NCBI RefSeq assembly: GCF_003363015.1
Contig: NZ_QRAP01000004.1
Span: forward strand, 152,410 to 216,409
Length of the DNA: 64,000 nt
Origin: Enterobacillus tribolii
GTDB lineage: Bacteria > Pseudomonadota > Gammaproteobacteria > Enterobacterales > Enterobacteriaceae
Reading direction: 5' to 3'
Part shown: positions 50,036 to 58,841 of the stretch, piece by piece
Layout: every line of letters starts with the position of its first letter
Numbering within the stretch: the first letter of the stretch is position 1
Program-made: the position numbers and the translations under genes
Notes under the pieces: generated by a model
What the model saw: the letters and a program-made list of their open reading frames with translations, nothing else
What the model was told of the DNA's origin: nothing
Databases searched by the model: none

Positions 50036-50039
50036 TCCT

Positions 50040-50061
50040 CACGGCCGGAAAACCGGCCGTG
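50040..50061 (+). other. Perfect hairpin between ppk and ppx
   Basis: CACGGCCGG / CCGGCCGTG arms enclose a 4-base AAAA loop just after the ppk stop. No T-run follows, so it is more likely an intercistronic RNA-stability or processing element than a terminator. Confidence 0.6.
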
Positions 50062-50099
50062 ACAAATAACAATGAATAGATTTATAAGGGCAACTTTAT

Positions 50100-51626
50100 A
50101 TGCCGTTGACACATGCTTCATCCAGTAAACCTCAGGAAATCGCGGCCATTGATTTAGGCTCCAACAGTTTTCACATGGTCATTGCCCGCGTAGTCAACGG
50201 GGCCTTGCAGATCCTGGGGCGACTGAAGCAACGGGTCCATCTTGCCGATGGCCTGGACGGCAACAATATGCTGAGCGAGGAAGCGATTGAGCGCGGCCTG
50301 GCCTGTTTATCCCTGTTCGCCGAACGCCTGCAGGGCTTTTCCGAAGAGAACGTCTGCATCGTCGGCACCCATACCCTGCGCCAGGCCAGCAACGCTGAGG
50401 AGTTTCTCAACCGGGCGGCCAAGATTATCCCTTATCCGATCGAAATCATCTCCGGGCAGGAGGAAGCGCGCCTGATTTTTATGGGCGTGGCGCACACCCA
50501 GCCGGAGAAGGGGCGCAAGCTGGTAATCGACATCGGCGGCGGTTCCACCGAGATGATCGTCGGGGAAGACTTTGACCCGCTGCTGGCGGAAAGCCGCCGC
50601 ATGGGGTGCGTCAGCTTTGCCCAGCAGTTCTTCCCGCAGGGCGTTATCAGCGCGGAAAACTTCCGCCGCGCGCGGCTGGCCGCGGCGCAGAAGCTGGAGA
50701 ATATGGCCTGGCAATTCCGTATTCAGGGCTGGAACGCTGCGCTGGGCGCATCCGGCTCCATCAAAGCGGCCCACGAAATTCTGGTCGAAATGGGGGAAAA
50801 GGACGGCCTGATTACGCCGGAACGGCTGGAGATGCTGAGCCAGGAAGTGTTGAAGTTCAAACGATTCAGCGAGCTGAGCCTGCCGGGGCTGTCGGAAGAT
50901 CGTCAGGCGGTGTTCGTACCCGGCCTGGCAATTTTGTGCGGCGTGTTTGACGCGCTGGCCATCAAACAGTTACGCCTGTCAGACGGCGCGCTGCGCGAAG
51001 GCGTGCTGTATGAAATGGAAGGCCGCTTCCGCCATCAGGACATCCGCAGCCGCACGGCGATCAGCCTGGCGGAGCACTACAACATCGATCGCGAGCAGGC
51101 CCAGCGCGTGCTGCGCACCGTGCAGCAGCTTTATGTCCAGTGGATGGCGCAGAACACCAGGCTGGTGCATCCGCAGTTGGAAGCGCTGCTCAACTGGGCC
51201 GCCATGCTGCATGAAGTGGGGCTAAGCATCAACCACAGCGGCCTGCACCGCCATTCCGCCTATATTCTGCAAAACACCAACCTGCCCGGCTTCAACCAGG
51301 AACAGCAGTTATTGCTGGCAACGCTGGTACGCTTCCACCGCAAGGCGGTCAAGCTTGACGAACTGCCGCGCCTTAACCTGTTCAAGAAAAAGCAGTACAT
51401 TCCGCTGATTCAGATCCTGCGCCTGGCGACGCTGCTCAACAACCAACGTCAGGCCACCACCACGCCGGAAAGGTTGGAGCTGCACACCGACGGGTTTGAA
51501 TGGACGCTGCATTTCCCCAAAGATTTTTTACAGCAAAACAGCCTGATTCAGCTCGATCTCGAGAAAGAACAAGACTATTGGGAAGACGTCACGGGATGGT
51601 CGCTGAAGGTTGCAGAGCTGCCCTAA
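50100..51626 (+). CDS. ppx: Exopolyphosphatase Ppx
   Basis: Ppx removes terminal phosphates from polyphosphate. The 508-residue protein has the actin-like ATPase-fold motifs [15 protein letters not shown] near residue 15 and [15 protein letters not shown] near 143, with the catalytic Glu expected in [10 protein letters not shown] near 121, and a C-terminal HD-like helical domain (about 310-500, [18 protein letters not shown]). Length matches E. coli Ppx (513). It follows ppk by 64 bases with a hairpin between, so is probably cotranscribed. Confidence 0.96.
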   Translation: MPLTHASSSKPQEIAAIDLGSNSFHMVIARVVNGALQILGRLKQRVHLADGLDGNNMLSEEAIERGLACLSLFAERLQGFSEENVCIVGTHTLRQASNAEEFLNRAAKIIPYPIEIISGQEEARLIFMGVAHTQPEKGRKLVIDIGGGSTEMIVGEDFDPLLAESRRMGCVSFAQQFFPQGVISAENFRRARLAAAQKLENMAWQFRIQGWNAALGASGSIKAAHEILVEMGEKDGLITPERLEMLSQEVLKFKRFSELSLPGLSEDRQAVFVPGLAILCGVFDALAIKQLRLSDGALREGVLYEMEGRFRHQDIRSRTAISLAEHYNIDREQAQRVLRTVQQLYVQWMAQNTRLVHPQLEALLNWAAMLHEVGLSINHSGLHRHSAYILQNTNLPGFNQEQQLLLATLVRFHRKAVKLDELPRLNLFKKKQYIPLIQILRLATLLNNQRQATTTPERLELHTDGFEWTLHFPKDFLQQNSLIQLDLEKEQDYWEDVTGWSLKVAELP

Positions 51627-51633
51627 ATCCCCT

Positions 51634-51665
51634 GCACGAAGCCGTTATCAATGGCTTCGTGCTTT
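51634..51665 (+). terminator. Probable terminator after ppx
   Basis: A perfect 10-bp stem (GCACGAAGCC / GGCTTCGTGC) with a 9-base loop starts 8 bases after the ppx stop and is followed by only three T residues. It is strong as a hairpin but weak as an intrinsic terminator. Confidence 0.6.
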
Positions 51666-51738
51666 CCGCCCATTTTCCCGTCAGAATGCTGAAAAGCATA
51701 TTTATATCTCTGGTAAAACACCCCCTTGGGAGAACGCA

Positions 51739-52155
51739 ATGAAACTGGTTGTCACTGACGAAATTACAGAAAAAGATCGGGGAGACTTACTGAGCGGACT
51801 GAGCGAGTATAACGTCCGGTTTGTCGACAGCAGTGCCTGGGGAGCATTGGGCGTATTTATGCGCGACGACGAGGGCAGGCAGCTTGCCGGGCTGATCGGC
51901 GCACGCAAAGGGAACTGGCTGTGCATTGATTTCCTGTGGGTCAGTGAAGCGCTGCGCCACGAAGGCATCGGCGGCAAACTCATTGACGCCGCCGAGGCGG
52001 AAGCGAAGAAAAAGGGATGCAAGCAGGCGCTGGTTGATACCTTCAGCTTTCAGGCGCTGGCGTTTTACCAAAAGAAAGGCTACCAGTTGCAGATGACGCT
52101 GGATGACTTCCCCCATGACGGGCAGCAGCGGCATTACTTAAGCAAGGTGCTATAA
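51739..52155 (+). CDS. GNAT family N-acetyltransferase
   Basis: The 138-residue protein has the GNAT fold with motif A at [32 protein letters not shown] (acetyl-CoA pyrophosphate loop RHEGIG near residue 77) and a C-terminal [22 protein letters not shown]. Substrate unknown. ATG at 51739 has GGGAGAACGC upstream, so the longer frame from 51610 is rejected. It lies 16 bases before a second, unrelated-looking GNAT gene on the same strand. Confidence 0.82.
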   Translation: MKLVVTDEITEKDRGDLLSGLSEYNVRFVDSSAWGALGVFMRDDEGRQLAGLIGARKGNWLCIDFLWVSEALRHEGIGGKLIDAAEAEAKKKGCKQALVDTFSFQALAFYQKKGYQLQMTLDDFPHDGQQRHYLSKVL

Positions 52156-52171
52156 CCGCAGAGGAATTTCC

Positions 52172-52624
52172 GTGTTAATAAGGGTTGCCGCCGGGGCGGA
52201 TACTGCGGACATGTTCCGGGTTCGGCTCAGCGTAAACGAAAACAAAGCGACGATGGCAGAATTGGCGCGCTACGGCGTAACGCCGGAATCGTTACCTGCC
52301 ATGCTGTCGGGAACGGGCCGGGGATGGGTCGCTGAAATCGACGGCGTTATCAGGGCGTTTGCCATGGCAGATGCCGAAAACGCAACGATATTTGCCCTGT
52401 TTGTCGAACCGGGGGCTGAAAAGCAAGGTATTGGCCGCAGGCTGATGAATGAGGCAGAGAGATGGCTCGCTGAAATGGGCTGCGCTCAAATCTGGCTGGA
52501 AACCGACAGCAATACGCAGGTGCGGGCCAACGGGTTTTATCGCTATCTCGGCTGGCAGGAAAGTAACAGACAACCCGACGGACAGGTCAAATTTATTAAG
52601 ACGTTAAGCAGACATAACGTGTAA
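52172..52624 (+). CDS. GNAT family N-acetyltransferase
   Basis: The 150-residue protein is a GNAT enzyme with an N-terminal MFRVRLSVNENKATMAEL segment and motif A at IFALFVEPGAEKQGIGRRLMNEAERWLAEMG (acetyl-CoA loop near residue 89), then NGFYRYLGW. GTG at 52172 follows a GAGGAA ribosome site. The 16-base gap suggests cotranscription with the upstream GNAT gene. Substrate unknown. Confidence 0.82.
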   Translation: MLIRVAAGADTADMFRVRLSVNENKATMAELARYGVTPESLPAMLSGTGRGWVAEIDGVIRAFAMADAENATIFALFVEPGAEKQGIGRRLMNEAERWLAEMGCAQIWLETDSNTQVRANGFYRYLGWQESNRQPDGQVKFIKTLSRHNV

Positions 52625-52777
52625 AACGACACGTTATGCCTGAGCCAACCGCAAACGCCGCCTAATCAGGATGTAGGACTCGACTATTCCCCTGTAGTCC
52701 TCTCCGCTTTCACCTGCTGATGTCCTACTATCGCGATAACCAGATAACGGCAAGAGCCTTATGATTAGGTATCCGCG

Positions 52778-53239
52778 ATGATAAAAAACATGCTGATTTG
52801 TGGCGTTAGTCTTCTCCTGATTTCCGGCGGTGCCAACGCCGGTAACGCCTATTACGGCTGCCAGAAAAAACTGTTTAATCTGGAAAAACAGCTTGATTAC
52901 GCCTATGCCCACCATAACGTCTACCGGGCCAGAGGATTAGAGCGGGCTATCGCACGCGTTAAGGCATACTGCCACACGGGAAACCGGCCATCCTACGACG
53001 GATACACCGGTGCGACCTATGACGGATATACCGGCGCGACCAATCTTCACCGCTATAAAGACGGGTATTCGTTAAGAAAAAAGATCGCCAAAGCCGAGTT
53101 GGAACTTAAAGAGGCGAAAATGAAAGGCGATCCGCTGAAAATTGCCAAGCGTAAGGGGAAAGTCGAATTACTGAAGGAAGAACTGCGCATCGTGGAGAAT
53201 AACGCTTATGCGCTCTCGCGTGCGGGGGAAGATGAGTAG
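52778..53239 (+). CDS. Exported DUF1090 family protein with a tandem repeat
   Basis: The 153-residue protein has a signal peptide (about 1-21, ending GGANA) and the DUF1090 (YqjC-like) pattern: YYGCQKKLFNLEKQLDYAYAHHNVYRARGLERAIARVKAYC with two cysteines probably disulfide-linked in the periplasm. An insertion contains two copies of YDGYTGAT in tandem, followed by a charged helical C-terminal part (KIAKAELELKEAKMKGDP). Function unknown in the family. It ends 13 bases before CRISPR array 3. Confidence 0.8.
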   Translation: MIKNMLICGVSLLLISGGANAGNAYYGCQKKLFNLEKQLDYAYAHHNVYRARGLERAIARVKAYCHTGNRPSYDGYTGATYDGYTGATNLHRYKDGYSLRKKIAKAELELKEAKMKGDPLKIAKRKGKVELLKEELRIVENNAYALSRAGEDE

Positions 53240-53252
53240 AGGGTTTCTTGCT

Positions 53253-53647
53253 GGGTTTATCCCCGCTTGCGCGGGGAACACGCTGTTTGCCCTATCGCCG
53301 CCCACAATACATACGGTTCATCCCCGCTCACGCGGGGAACACGCGATTCAAATATTACAATATAGGTTTTGATTCGGTTCATCCCCGCTCACGCGGGGAA
53401 CACCTAACTGCCATTAATAAATTCTCCTAACCATCCGGTTCATCCCCGCTCACGCGGGGAACACGGGCCACGGCTGATAAATGAGCGCAGAGAATACGGT
53501 TCATCCCCGCTCACGCGGGGAACACATAACGCCAGAATTTGGCCCCTGTGGGCCTGACGGTTCATCCCCGCTCACGCGGGGAACACAACTCCAGCCCCGT
53601 TACCAGGTACTTGATTTTCGGTTCATCCCCGCTCACGCGGGGAACAC
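53253..53647 (-). CRISPR. CRISPR array 3, type I-E variant repeat, 7 repeats and 6 spacers
   Basis: Seven 29-bp repeats start every 61 bases at 53253, 53314, 53375, 53436, 53497, 53558 and 53619, with 32-bp spacers. The repeat differs from arrays 1 and 2 at one position: GGTTCATCCCC instead of GGTTTATCCCC on the plus strand. Only the leftmost, degenerate repeat keeps the T. Orientation is the same, with the leader on the right. It is about 11 kb from cas3 and 20.7 kb from cas2. Confidence 0.97.
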
Positions 53648-53733
53648 CCTAAAACTATATACATGAATTTGAATGATTTTTTCAACCACTAAAATTCCAC
53701 CAATTTTTCACGCAATGAAATAACGTGAGATTA
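53648..53733 (-). promoter_or_regulatory. Leader of CRISPR array 3
   Basis: AT-rich flank on the right of array 3 with short stretches shared with the other leaders (CTATATACATGAATTTGAAT, TTTTTCAACCACTAAAA near the array). The distal IHF-like block seen in leaders 1 and 2 is eroded here: TAACGTGAGATTA at about 53721 keeps only part of the consensus. Confidence 0.5.
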
Positions 53734-53833
53734 GCGGCTTAGCTTGCGAGCGTGATTCCATATTTCATATAAGTCGCCTGGAAATCTATCCAGCCTATTT
53801 TCTCTTCGATATGGCAGGCATATAGTCTCAGGA

Positions 53834-53851
53834 CTGCGGCAAAATCCGCAG
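53834..53851. other. Perfect short hairpin
   Basis: CTGCGG / CCGCAG arms around a 6-base CAAAAT loop, between CRISPR leader 3 and the C4-like locus. No T-run follows. It may be a structural part of the C4-like transcript region or a chance repeat. Confidence 0.35.
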
Positions 53852-53885
53852 CCGGAATTAGCGTTTCGGTACAAACTCGGATACA

Positions 53886-53902
53886 TATGACATAATGTCA
53901 TA
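53886..53902. promoter_or_regulatory. 17-bp palindrome, candidate operator over the C4-like promoter
   Basis: TATGACATAATGTCATA is a perfect inverted repeat around a central A. Its middle contains CATAAT, usable as a -10 element for rightward transcription of the C4-like RNA starting around 53903. A repressor binding here would block that promoter. No known repressor site was recognised. Confidence 0.5.
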
Positions 53903-53930
53903 CGCTTTTGCTTACCCCAAATAATGGTAG

Positions 53931-54000
53931 CTCAGGCGGGGGCTTCATCAGAAGCGCTGGTACTCCGAGACCGGTAACGCTAACCCTGTCTGGGCCGCCA
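53931..54000 (+). ncRNA. C4-like antisense RNA of P1/P4-type phage immunity
   Basis: The segment can fold with an outer stem (GGCGG 53935-53939 with CCGCC 53995-53999), a first hairpin (GCTTC-ATCA-GAAGC) and a second (AGAC 53968-53971 with GTCT 53988-53991). Two short segments are complementary to sites outside it: a' CTCCGAG (53963-53969) pairs with CTCGGAG at 54037-54043, which contains the ribosome site of the next ORF; b' AACGCTAA (53976-53983) pairs with TTAGCGT at 54008-54014. The same targets recur upstream: TTAGCGTT at 53858-53865 and CTCGGA at 53876-53881. This a'/b' pattern is how C4 RNAs of phages P1, P7 and P4 silence a downstream leader gene. Boundaries are approximate. Confidence 0.72.
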
Positions 54001-54051
54001 CCCAAGTTTAGCGTCTTGGAAGCGGTCATCAGTTAACTCGGAGAAACTCAC

Positions 54052-54363
54052 ATGACTGATACTTCTTTTTCTCAAAGTTTTGAAAGCTCCATTACCATCT
54101 TCCGCGATCTCATCGCCGACCTCTCGTTCTCACAGCTCAACGATATTCAGCTTTGCGATCTCAGCGCCGTTGCCGCAGAGTCTGCGGAAGGCATCTGCCA
54201 CGGTTTACTCTATCTCGGGGAATCTCTGGAAAGTTGCCAGCCTGTGCCGGAGAACCTCAGCAACATCAGCCGTTATTTAACAGCCAGCGCCCATCTGCTG
54301 CCGGCATTGATGGAGATCTGCCATCAATGCGCTCATCACCTGCACCAGCAAATAGCGCAATAA
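54052..54363 (+). CDS. Small ORF under C4-like RNA control, function unknown
   Basis: The 103-residue acidic protein (MTDTSFSQSFESSITIFRDLIADLS and so on) is predicted to be all-helical, with Cys and His residues clustered in the C-terminal MEICHQCAHHLHQQ. I do not recognise the family. ATG at 54052 has CTCGGAG 8 bases upstream, and that site is complementary to the a' segment of the C4-like RNA. In phages P1/P4 the gene in this position is an inhibitor of host cell division or similar (icd/kil type); a like role is only inferred. No phage gene is adjacent; pstS is convergent. Confidence 0.7.
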   Translation: MTDTSFSQSFESSITIFRDLIADLSFSQLNDIQLCDLSAVAAESAEGICHGLLYLGESLESCQPVPENLSNISRYLTASAHLLPALMEICHQCAHHLHQQIAQ

Positions 54364-54433
54364 CCGGGCAGCCAAAACACGCTCGCCGCATAAATGCGGC
54401 GAGAAACGAAAACTGGCAGCATCCCTTGCCCCA

Positions 54434-55372
54434 TCAAATCCCCAGTTCCCTGCGCACCTTCTCCACCACGTCCCCCGCCAACGGCAAGTAACCGTCCTTC
54501 ACCACCGCCGCCTGCCCTTCCGGCGACAGAACGCTGCTCAAAAACGCCGCCGTCAGCGGCGACAACGGTTTTCCCGGCGCCTTATTCACATAAATGTACA
54601 GCTCCCGCGCCAGCGGATATTTCCCCGCCATCACGTTCTCCGCCGTCGGCATCACCGGCTCCCCGCCCGTGCGCCCTACGGCCAGCACATGCACCCCGCT
54701 GGCGCGAAACCCCATCCCGGCATAGCCTATCCCGCCCAGCGAGCCAGCCACCGCCTGCACCACCGAAGACGACCCCGGCAGCTCATTGACGCGATTAACG
54801 AAATCCCCGTCACACAACACCTGCTGTTTAAAAAAGCCGTACGTGCCGGAAGCGGAGTTACGCCCGTACAGCGTCAGCGCACGCCGCTGCCAGCTCCCCG
54901 CCGTCACGCCCAGCTGCGACCAGCGCGTCACCGGCGCAGCGGCACCGCAGCGCAACGTGCGTGAAAACACGGCATCAAGCTGACGAAAAGTGATGCTGCG
55001 CAGCGGATTATCCTGATGCACCAGCAACACCAGCGCATCCTGCGCCACCGGCACCGCCAGCGGCGGGTAGCCATAGCGCTGCTCGAAGGCAGCGATTTCC
55101 GCCTCCTTCATCGGCCTGCTCATCGGCCCCAGCTGCACCGCGCCGGCAACCAGCGCTGTCGGCGCGCTGGAAGAACCGGCTGCCTGCATCTGCACATTAA
55201 CGTTGGGATACGCGTGGGTAAATACGTCGCGCCACAGCCCCATCAGGTTAGCCATGGTGTCAGAACCGGCGCTCGAAAGATTGCCGGATAAAATCATTTG
55301 TTGCGCCGCAGCACTGCCCGCCAGCCCCCAGGCCAGGCACAGCAGCGCCAGCGTTTTTTTCCATCCCCGCAT
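54434..55372 (-). CDS. pstS: Periplasmic phosphate-binding protein PstS
   Basis: PstS captures phosphate in the periplasm for PstCAB. The 312-residue protein has a signal peptide (about 1-24, ending GSAAAQQ), the phosphate-site motifs LSSAGSDTM and GSSSAPTALVAGAVQLGPMSRPMK near residues 32-90, and GRNSASGTYGFFKQQVL near 172. It is the family type related to PstS proteins of phoBR-linked operons rather than the 346-residue E. coli PstS. Its ATG overlaps the phoR stop, so it belongs to the phoB-phoR-pstS operon and is 10-15 kb away from pstCAB. Confidence 0.9.
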   Translation of the reverse strand: MRGWKKTLALLCLAWGLAGSAAAQQMILSGNLSSAGSDTMANLMGLWRDVFTHAYPNVNVQMQAAGSSSAPTALVAGAVQLGPMSRPMKEAEIAAFEQRYGYPPLAVPVAQDALVLLVHQDNPLRSITFRQLDAVFSRTLRCGAAAPVTRWSQLGVTAGSWQRRALTLYGRNSASGTYGFFKQQVLCDGDFVNRVNELPGSSSVVQAVAGSLGGIGYAGMGFRASGVHVLAVGRTGGEPVMPTAENVMAGKYPLARELYIYVNKAPGKPLSPLTAAFLSSVLSPEGQAAVVKDGYLPLAGDVVEKVRRELGI

Positions 55373-56703
55373 CAGGTTTCCTTGCTGGAGATCCCCGTCC
55401 GTCCTTTCTGCCCGGCCGCGGCAACAATCAGATGGTTCGGCAGCGTAAACACAAAGCGCGAGCCTAACCCCGGTTCACTCATAATTTCCAGCGCCGCATC
55501 ATGATGTTGCAGCGCATGTTTAACAATCGCCAGCCCCAGCCCGCTGCCGCCGGTATCGCGGGAACGGGCCTTATCCACCCGGTAAAAACGCTCGGTCAGG
55601 CGGGAAATATGCTCCGGCGCGATCCCCGGCCCGTTATCGCTCACCTGGAATTGCGCGCCCTGAGGCGTTCGCTGCCAGCACACCTCAATCGACGTACCGG
55701 GCGGCGTATGATTGACCGCATTGTACACCAGATTAGACACCGCGCTGCGCAGTTGCTCATCGTCGCCGAACACCTTCAGGTTGTCATTCACCCGGAAAAC
55801 AATCTCATGACGGCCGTTACTGAGCGAACGCGCCTCCTGCTGCAACATGCGCAGCATCAGCGGCACGTCCACGACCTGATTCATCTCGATATGCGGCGCT
55901 GCCTCAATGCGCGACAGCGTCAGCAACTGCTTCACCAGGCTGTCCATACGCCGGGTCTGCGCCTGCATAGTGGCCAGCGCCTTATCGCGCAGCGCGGGCG
56001 GCATCGCATCGCCATCCATCATTTCCAGGTATCCCTGCAACACCGTTAACGGCGTGCGCAGTTCATGACTGACGTTGGCGAAGAAGTTACGGCGCGCACC
56101 TTCCAACTGGCGATTTTGCGTGACGTCGCGCCCGACCATCAGAAGCTGCCCTTCCGCATACGGCATGATGCGAAACTCAATGGCGCGTCCGTTATTCAGC
56201 GAAAGGTTCAGCGGGCGGCTGAAATCCCGCTGTTGCAGATATTGGGAAAACTCAGGATAACGCAGCAGGTTAAGGACGTGCTGACCGCTGTCTTCCGGCC
56301 AACGAAAGCCGAGCAGATGCTGAGCCAGCTTATTGCACCAGAAAATATTGCCTTCCTCGGTGGTCATCACAATGGCGTCCGGCAGTGACTCCGCCCCGCT
56401 GCGAAAACGTTTGATCAACAGCGCCAGCTCGCGCCGGCGGCGGCGGTTGCGCTGCTGCATCTGATACAGCCCGTAAAACAGCGGCTCCCAACTGCCCCGC
56501 CCCGGCGGCGGCGTCATGCTGCGATCCGTCCACAGCCAGTGGGAAAGGCGCAGTTGGTTATAGCAATGCCAGCCCAGCAACCCCAGTACCGCGGTCAGCA
56601 GAAACCAGGGAAGATAACCTATCAGCAGGCCGAGCAGCAACGCCGGCACGCAGCAGAACAACAGCTCCAGCAGCAGGCGTTTCCACGATAAAGGTTCAAG
56701 CAC
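55372..56703 (-). CDS. phoR: Phosphate regulon sensor histidine kinase PhoR
   Basis: PhoR senses phosphate limitation, through the Pst complex, and phosphorylates PhoB. The 443-residue protein has two N-terminal membrane helices (about 10-55), a PAS domain (about 95-200), the phospho-acceptor segment [20 protein letters not shown] near residue 215, and the ATPase motifs [22 protein letters not shown] and [12 protein letters not shown]. Length is near E. coli PhoR (431). It follows phoB by 20 bases. Confidence 0.96.
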   Translation of the reverse strand: MLEPLSWKRLLLELLFCCVPALLLGLLIGYLPWFLLTAVLGLLGWHCYNQLRLSHWLWTDRSMTPPPGRGSWEPLFYGLYQMQQRNRRRRRELALLIKRFRSGAESLPDAIVMTTEEGNIFWCNKLAQHLLGFRWPEDSGQHVLNLLRYPEFSQYLQQRDFSRPLNLSLNNGRAIEFRIMPYAEGQLLMVGRDVTQNRQLEGARRNFFANVSHELRTPLTVLQGYLEMMDGDAMPPALRDKALATMQAQTRRMDSLVKQLLTLSRIEAAPHIEMNQVVDVPLMLRMLQQEARSLSNGRHEIVFRVNDNLKVFGDDEQLRSAVSNLVYNAVNHTPPGTSIEVCWQRTPQGAQFQVSDNGPGIAPEHISRLTERFYRVDKARSRDTGGSGLGLAIVKHALQHHDAALEIMSEPGLGSRFVFTLPNHLIVAAAGQKGRTGISSKET

Positions 56704-56723
56704 AATAAGGGTTCCCGTCGGTA

Positions 56724-57413
56724 TCAGTAACGGGCTGAAAAACGGTAGCCGGTCCCGCGCACGGTCTGAACCATGCGGTCATGACCGCTGGACTCCAGCG
56801 CCTTGCGCAAACGGCGGATATGCACGTCAACGGTGCGATCCTCAACATAAACGTTAGTGCCCCAGACGTGATTCAGCAACTGTTCGCGGCTGTAAACCCG
56901 CTCCGGATGCGTCATAAAGAAGTGCAACAGCTTGAATTCGGTCGGCCCCATTTCCAGCGGCGTTTCATTCGCCATCACCCGGTGCGAGGTCGGGTCAAGA
57001 CTCAGCCCCTGAACGTCGATCACCTCCTCCACCGCCATCGGCGAAATACGCCGCATGACCGCCTTAATACGCGCCACCAGCTCCTTCGGCGAAAACGGTT
57101 TGGTAATGTAATCATCGGCGCCCACTTCCAGCCCGCGCACCCGGTCTTCCTCTTCGCCGCGCGCAGTCAGCATCATCACCGGAATGTCGCGGGTGATCGC
57201 CTCACGTTTCATATGCTTGATAAACTGAATGCCGGAACCGCCGGGTAACATCCAGTCCAGTAAGACTAAATCGGGATAGGGTTCCGACAGCCCGTTCACC
57301 GCGCTGTCATAATCCCCGGCTTCCAATGCCTGGTAACCATTCTGCTCCAGTACAAAGCACACCATTTCACGGATCGGCGCTTCATCTTCTACGACCAATA
57401 TGCGTCTTGCCAT
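56724..57413 (-). CDS. phoB: Phosphate regulon response regulator PhoB
   Basis: PhoB activates pho genes under phosphate starvation. The 229-residue protein has a receiver domain (1-120) with the acidic pair at ED (10-11), the phosphorylated Asp in [10 protein letters not shown] near 54 and Lys in TKPFSPKEL near 105, and an OmpR-type winged helix (about 130-229) with [32 protein letters not shown]. Length equals E. coli PhoB. It heads phoB-phoR-pstS behind a Pho box. Confidence 0.97.
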   Translation of the reverse strand: MARRILVVEDEAPIREMVCFVLEQNGYQALEAGDYDSAVNGLSEPYPDLVLLDWMLPGGSGIQFIKHMKREAITRDIPVMMLTARGEEEDRVRGLEVGADDYITKPFSPKELVARIKAVMRRISPMAVEEVIDVQGLSLDPTSHRVMANETPLEMGPTEFKLLHFFMTHPERVYSREQLLNHVWGTNVYVEDRTVDVHIRRLRKALESSGHDRMVQTVRGTGYRFSARY

Positions 57414-57448
57414 GGATTTATCCCGTCAATGTGTTTCATCGCGGCGCC

Positions 57449-57482
57449 ATTATGCGTCAGTTTTATGACAGTTTTATGAAAA
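57449..57482 (-). promoter_or_regulatory. phoB promoter with triple-half-site Pho box
   Basis: On the minus strand the bases CTGTCATAAAACTGACGC (57471-57454) match the PhoB consensus CTGTCATAWAWCTGTCAY, and a further half-site TTTTCAT (57482-57476) precedes them, giving three half-sites at exact 11-base spacing. A -10-like CATAAT (57454-57449) lies at the end. This is the expected autoregulated phoB promoter. Confidence 0.85.
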
Positions 57483-57581
57483 TTAACACAGCCGCAATAC
57501 GGTAACTACCTTTTGCTTGATTGGCCCGCCCGGCGACACTCCGTATAATCCCCCTATGCGAAAACAACCACGGACCGTCCT

Positions 57582-58841
57582 GTGAGCACACAACCCGCAC
57601 TGCGCCTGATCCACACCTCCGACTGGCACCTCGGCCAGTACTTTTACAGCAAAAGCCGCGCGCCCGAGCATCACGCGTTTCTGCACTGGCTGATTGAGCA
57701 GGTGAAAGCGCACCAGGTTGACGCCGTTATCGTGGCCGGCGATGTGTTCGACACCGGCGCGCCACCGAGCTACGCCCGTGAACTGTACAACCGCTTCGTG
57801 GTAGAGCTGCGGGAAACCGGCTGTCAGTTGGTGGTGCTGGGCGGCAATCATGACTCGGTCGCTACGCTGAACGAATCCCGTGATTTGCTGGCCTGCCTCA
57901 ACACCCGCGTGATCGCCAGCAGCGCCGGCGACGAAAATGAGCAGGTGCTGACGCTGACCCGCCGCGACGGCACGCCCGGCGCCCTGCTCTGCGCGGTGCC
58001 CTACCTGCGCCCGCGCGACATTCAGCGCAGCCGGGCCGGCGAGTCGGCGCAGGAAAAGCAGGAAGCGCTGACGGAGGCCATCCGCGCGCATTATGCGCAG
58101 CTGTACGCGCTGGCGCAGCAGCGGCGCGAAACGCTGGGCGCGGCGCTGCCGATCGTCGCGACCGGCCATCTCACCACGCTGGGCGCCAGCACCTCGGAGT
58201 CAGTGCGCGATATCTACATCGGTTCGCTGGACGCCTTCCCCGCCGGCGCATTTCCGCCCGCCGACTACATCGCCCTCGGCCATATCCACCGCCCTCAGGC
58301 GGTGGTGAAAGATGGCCACATCCGCTACAGCGGTTCACCTATCGCGCTGAGCTTCGACGAACTCGGCAGTGAAAAAAGCGTATGCCTGGTCACGCTCACA
58401 CCCGGAGAAGCGGCGGAGGTCACCTTACTGCCGGTGCCGGTTTACCAGCCGATGCGCCTGATCAAAGGCGATATCGCGCAGATAGAGCAACAGCTGAGCG
58501 CCTTTGCCGATTATCGGGGGGAACGCCCGGTCTGGCTGGACGTGGAAATCAACAGCGACGCCTACCTCAGCGAGGTCCAGAAACGTATTCAGCAGCAAAG
58601 CGAAGGATTACCGGTAGAAATCATTTTGCTGCGGCGCAGCAAGGCACAGCGCGCTAACGTTCTCGAACGCCAGGAGAAAGAAACGCTCAGCGAGCTGAGC
58701 GTGGACGACGTCTTCGAACGCCGTCTGGCGCTGGAAACCGACGGCGACGAAGGGTTGCACGATCGCATTCGCCGGACGTTTCGCACGGTGGTGCATGAGC
58801 TGGAACAGGAACTGCGGCAAACGGAGGAAGATAAAGCATGA
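57582..58841 (+). CDS. sbcD: SbcCD nuclease subunit D
   Basis: SbcD (Mre11 homologue) is the Mn-dependent nuclease of SbcCD, which cuts hairpins and protein-blocked DNA ends. The 419-residue protein has the phosphoesterase motifs SDWHLGQ near residue 12, GDVFDTG near 53, GNHD near 88 and GHIHRPQ near 232, and a C-terminal capping domain and SbcC-binding helix. GTG at 57582 follows a GGACCGTCCT region and is chosen by homology. It overlaps sbcC by 4 bases (ATGA) and is divergent from phoB. Confidence 0.96.
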   Translation: MSTQPALRLIHTSDWHLGQYFYSKSRAPEHHAFLHWLIEQVKAHQVDAVIVAGDVFDTGAPPSYARELYNRFVVELRETGCQLVVLGGNHDSVATLNESRDLLACLNTRVIASSAGDENEQVLTLTRRDGTPGALLCAVPYLRPRDIQRSRAGESAQEKQEALTEAIRAHYAQLYALAQQRRETLGAALPIVATGHLTTLGASTSESVRDIYIGSLDAFPAGAFPPADYIALGHIHRPQAVVKDGHIRYSGSPIALSFDELGSEKSVCLVTLTPGEAAEVTLLPVPVYQPMRLIKGDIAQIEQQLSAFADYRGERPVWLDVEINSDAYLSEVQKRIQQQSEGLPVEIILLRRSKAQRANVLERQEKETLSELSVDDVFERRLALETDGDEGLHDRIRRTFRTVVHELEQELRQTEEDKA

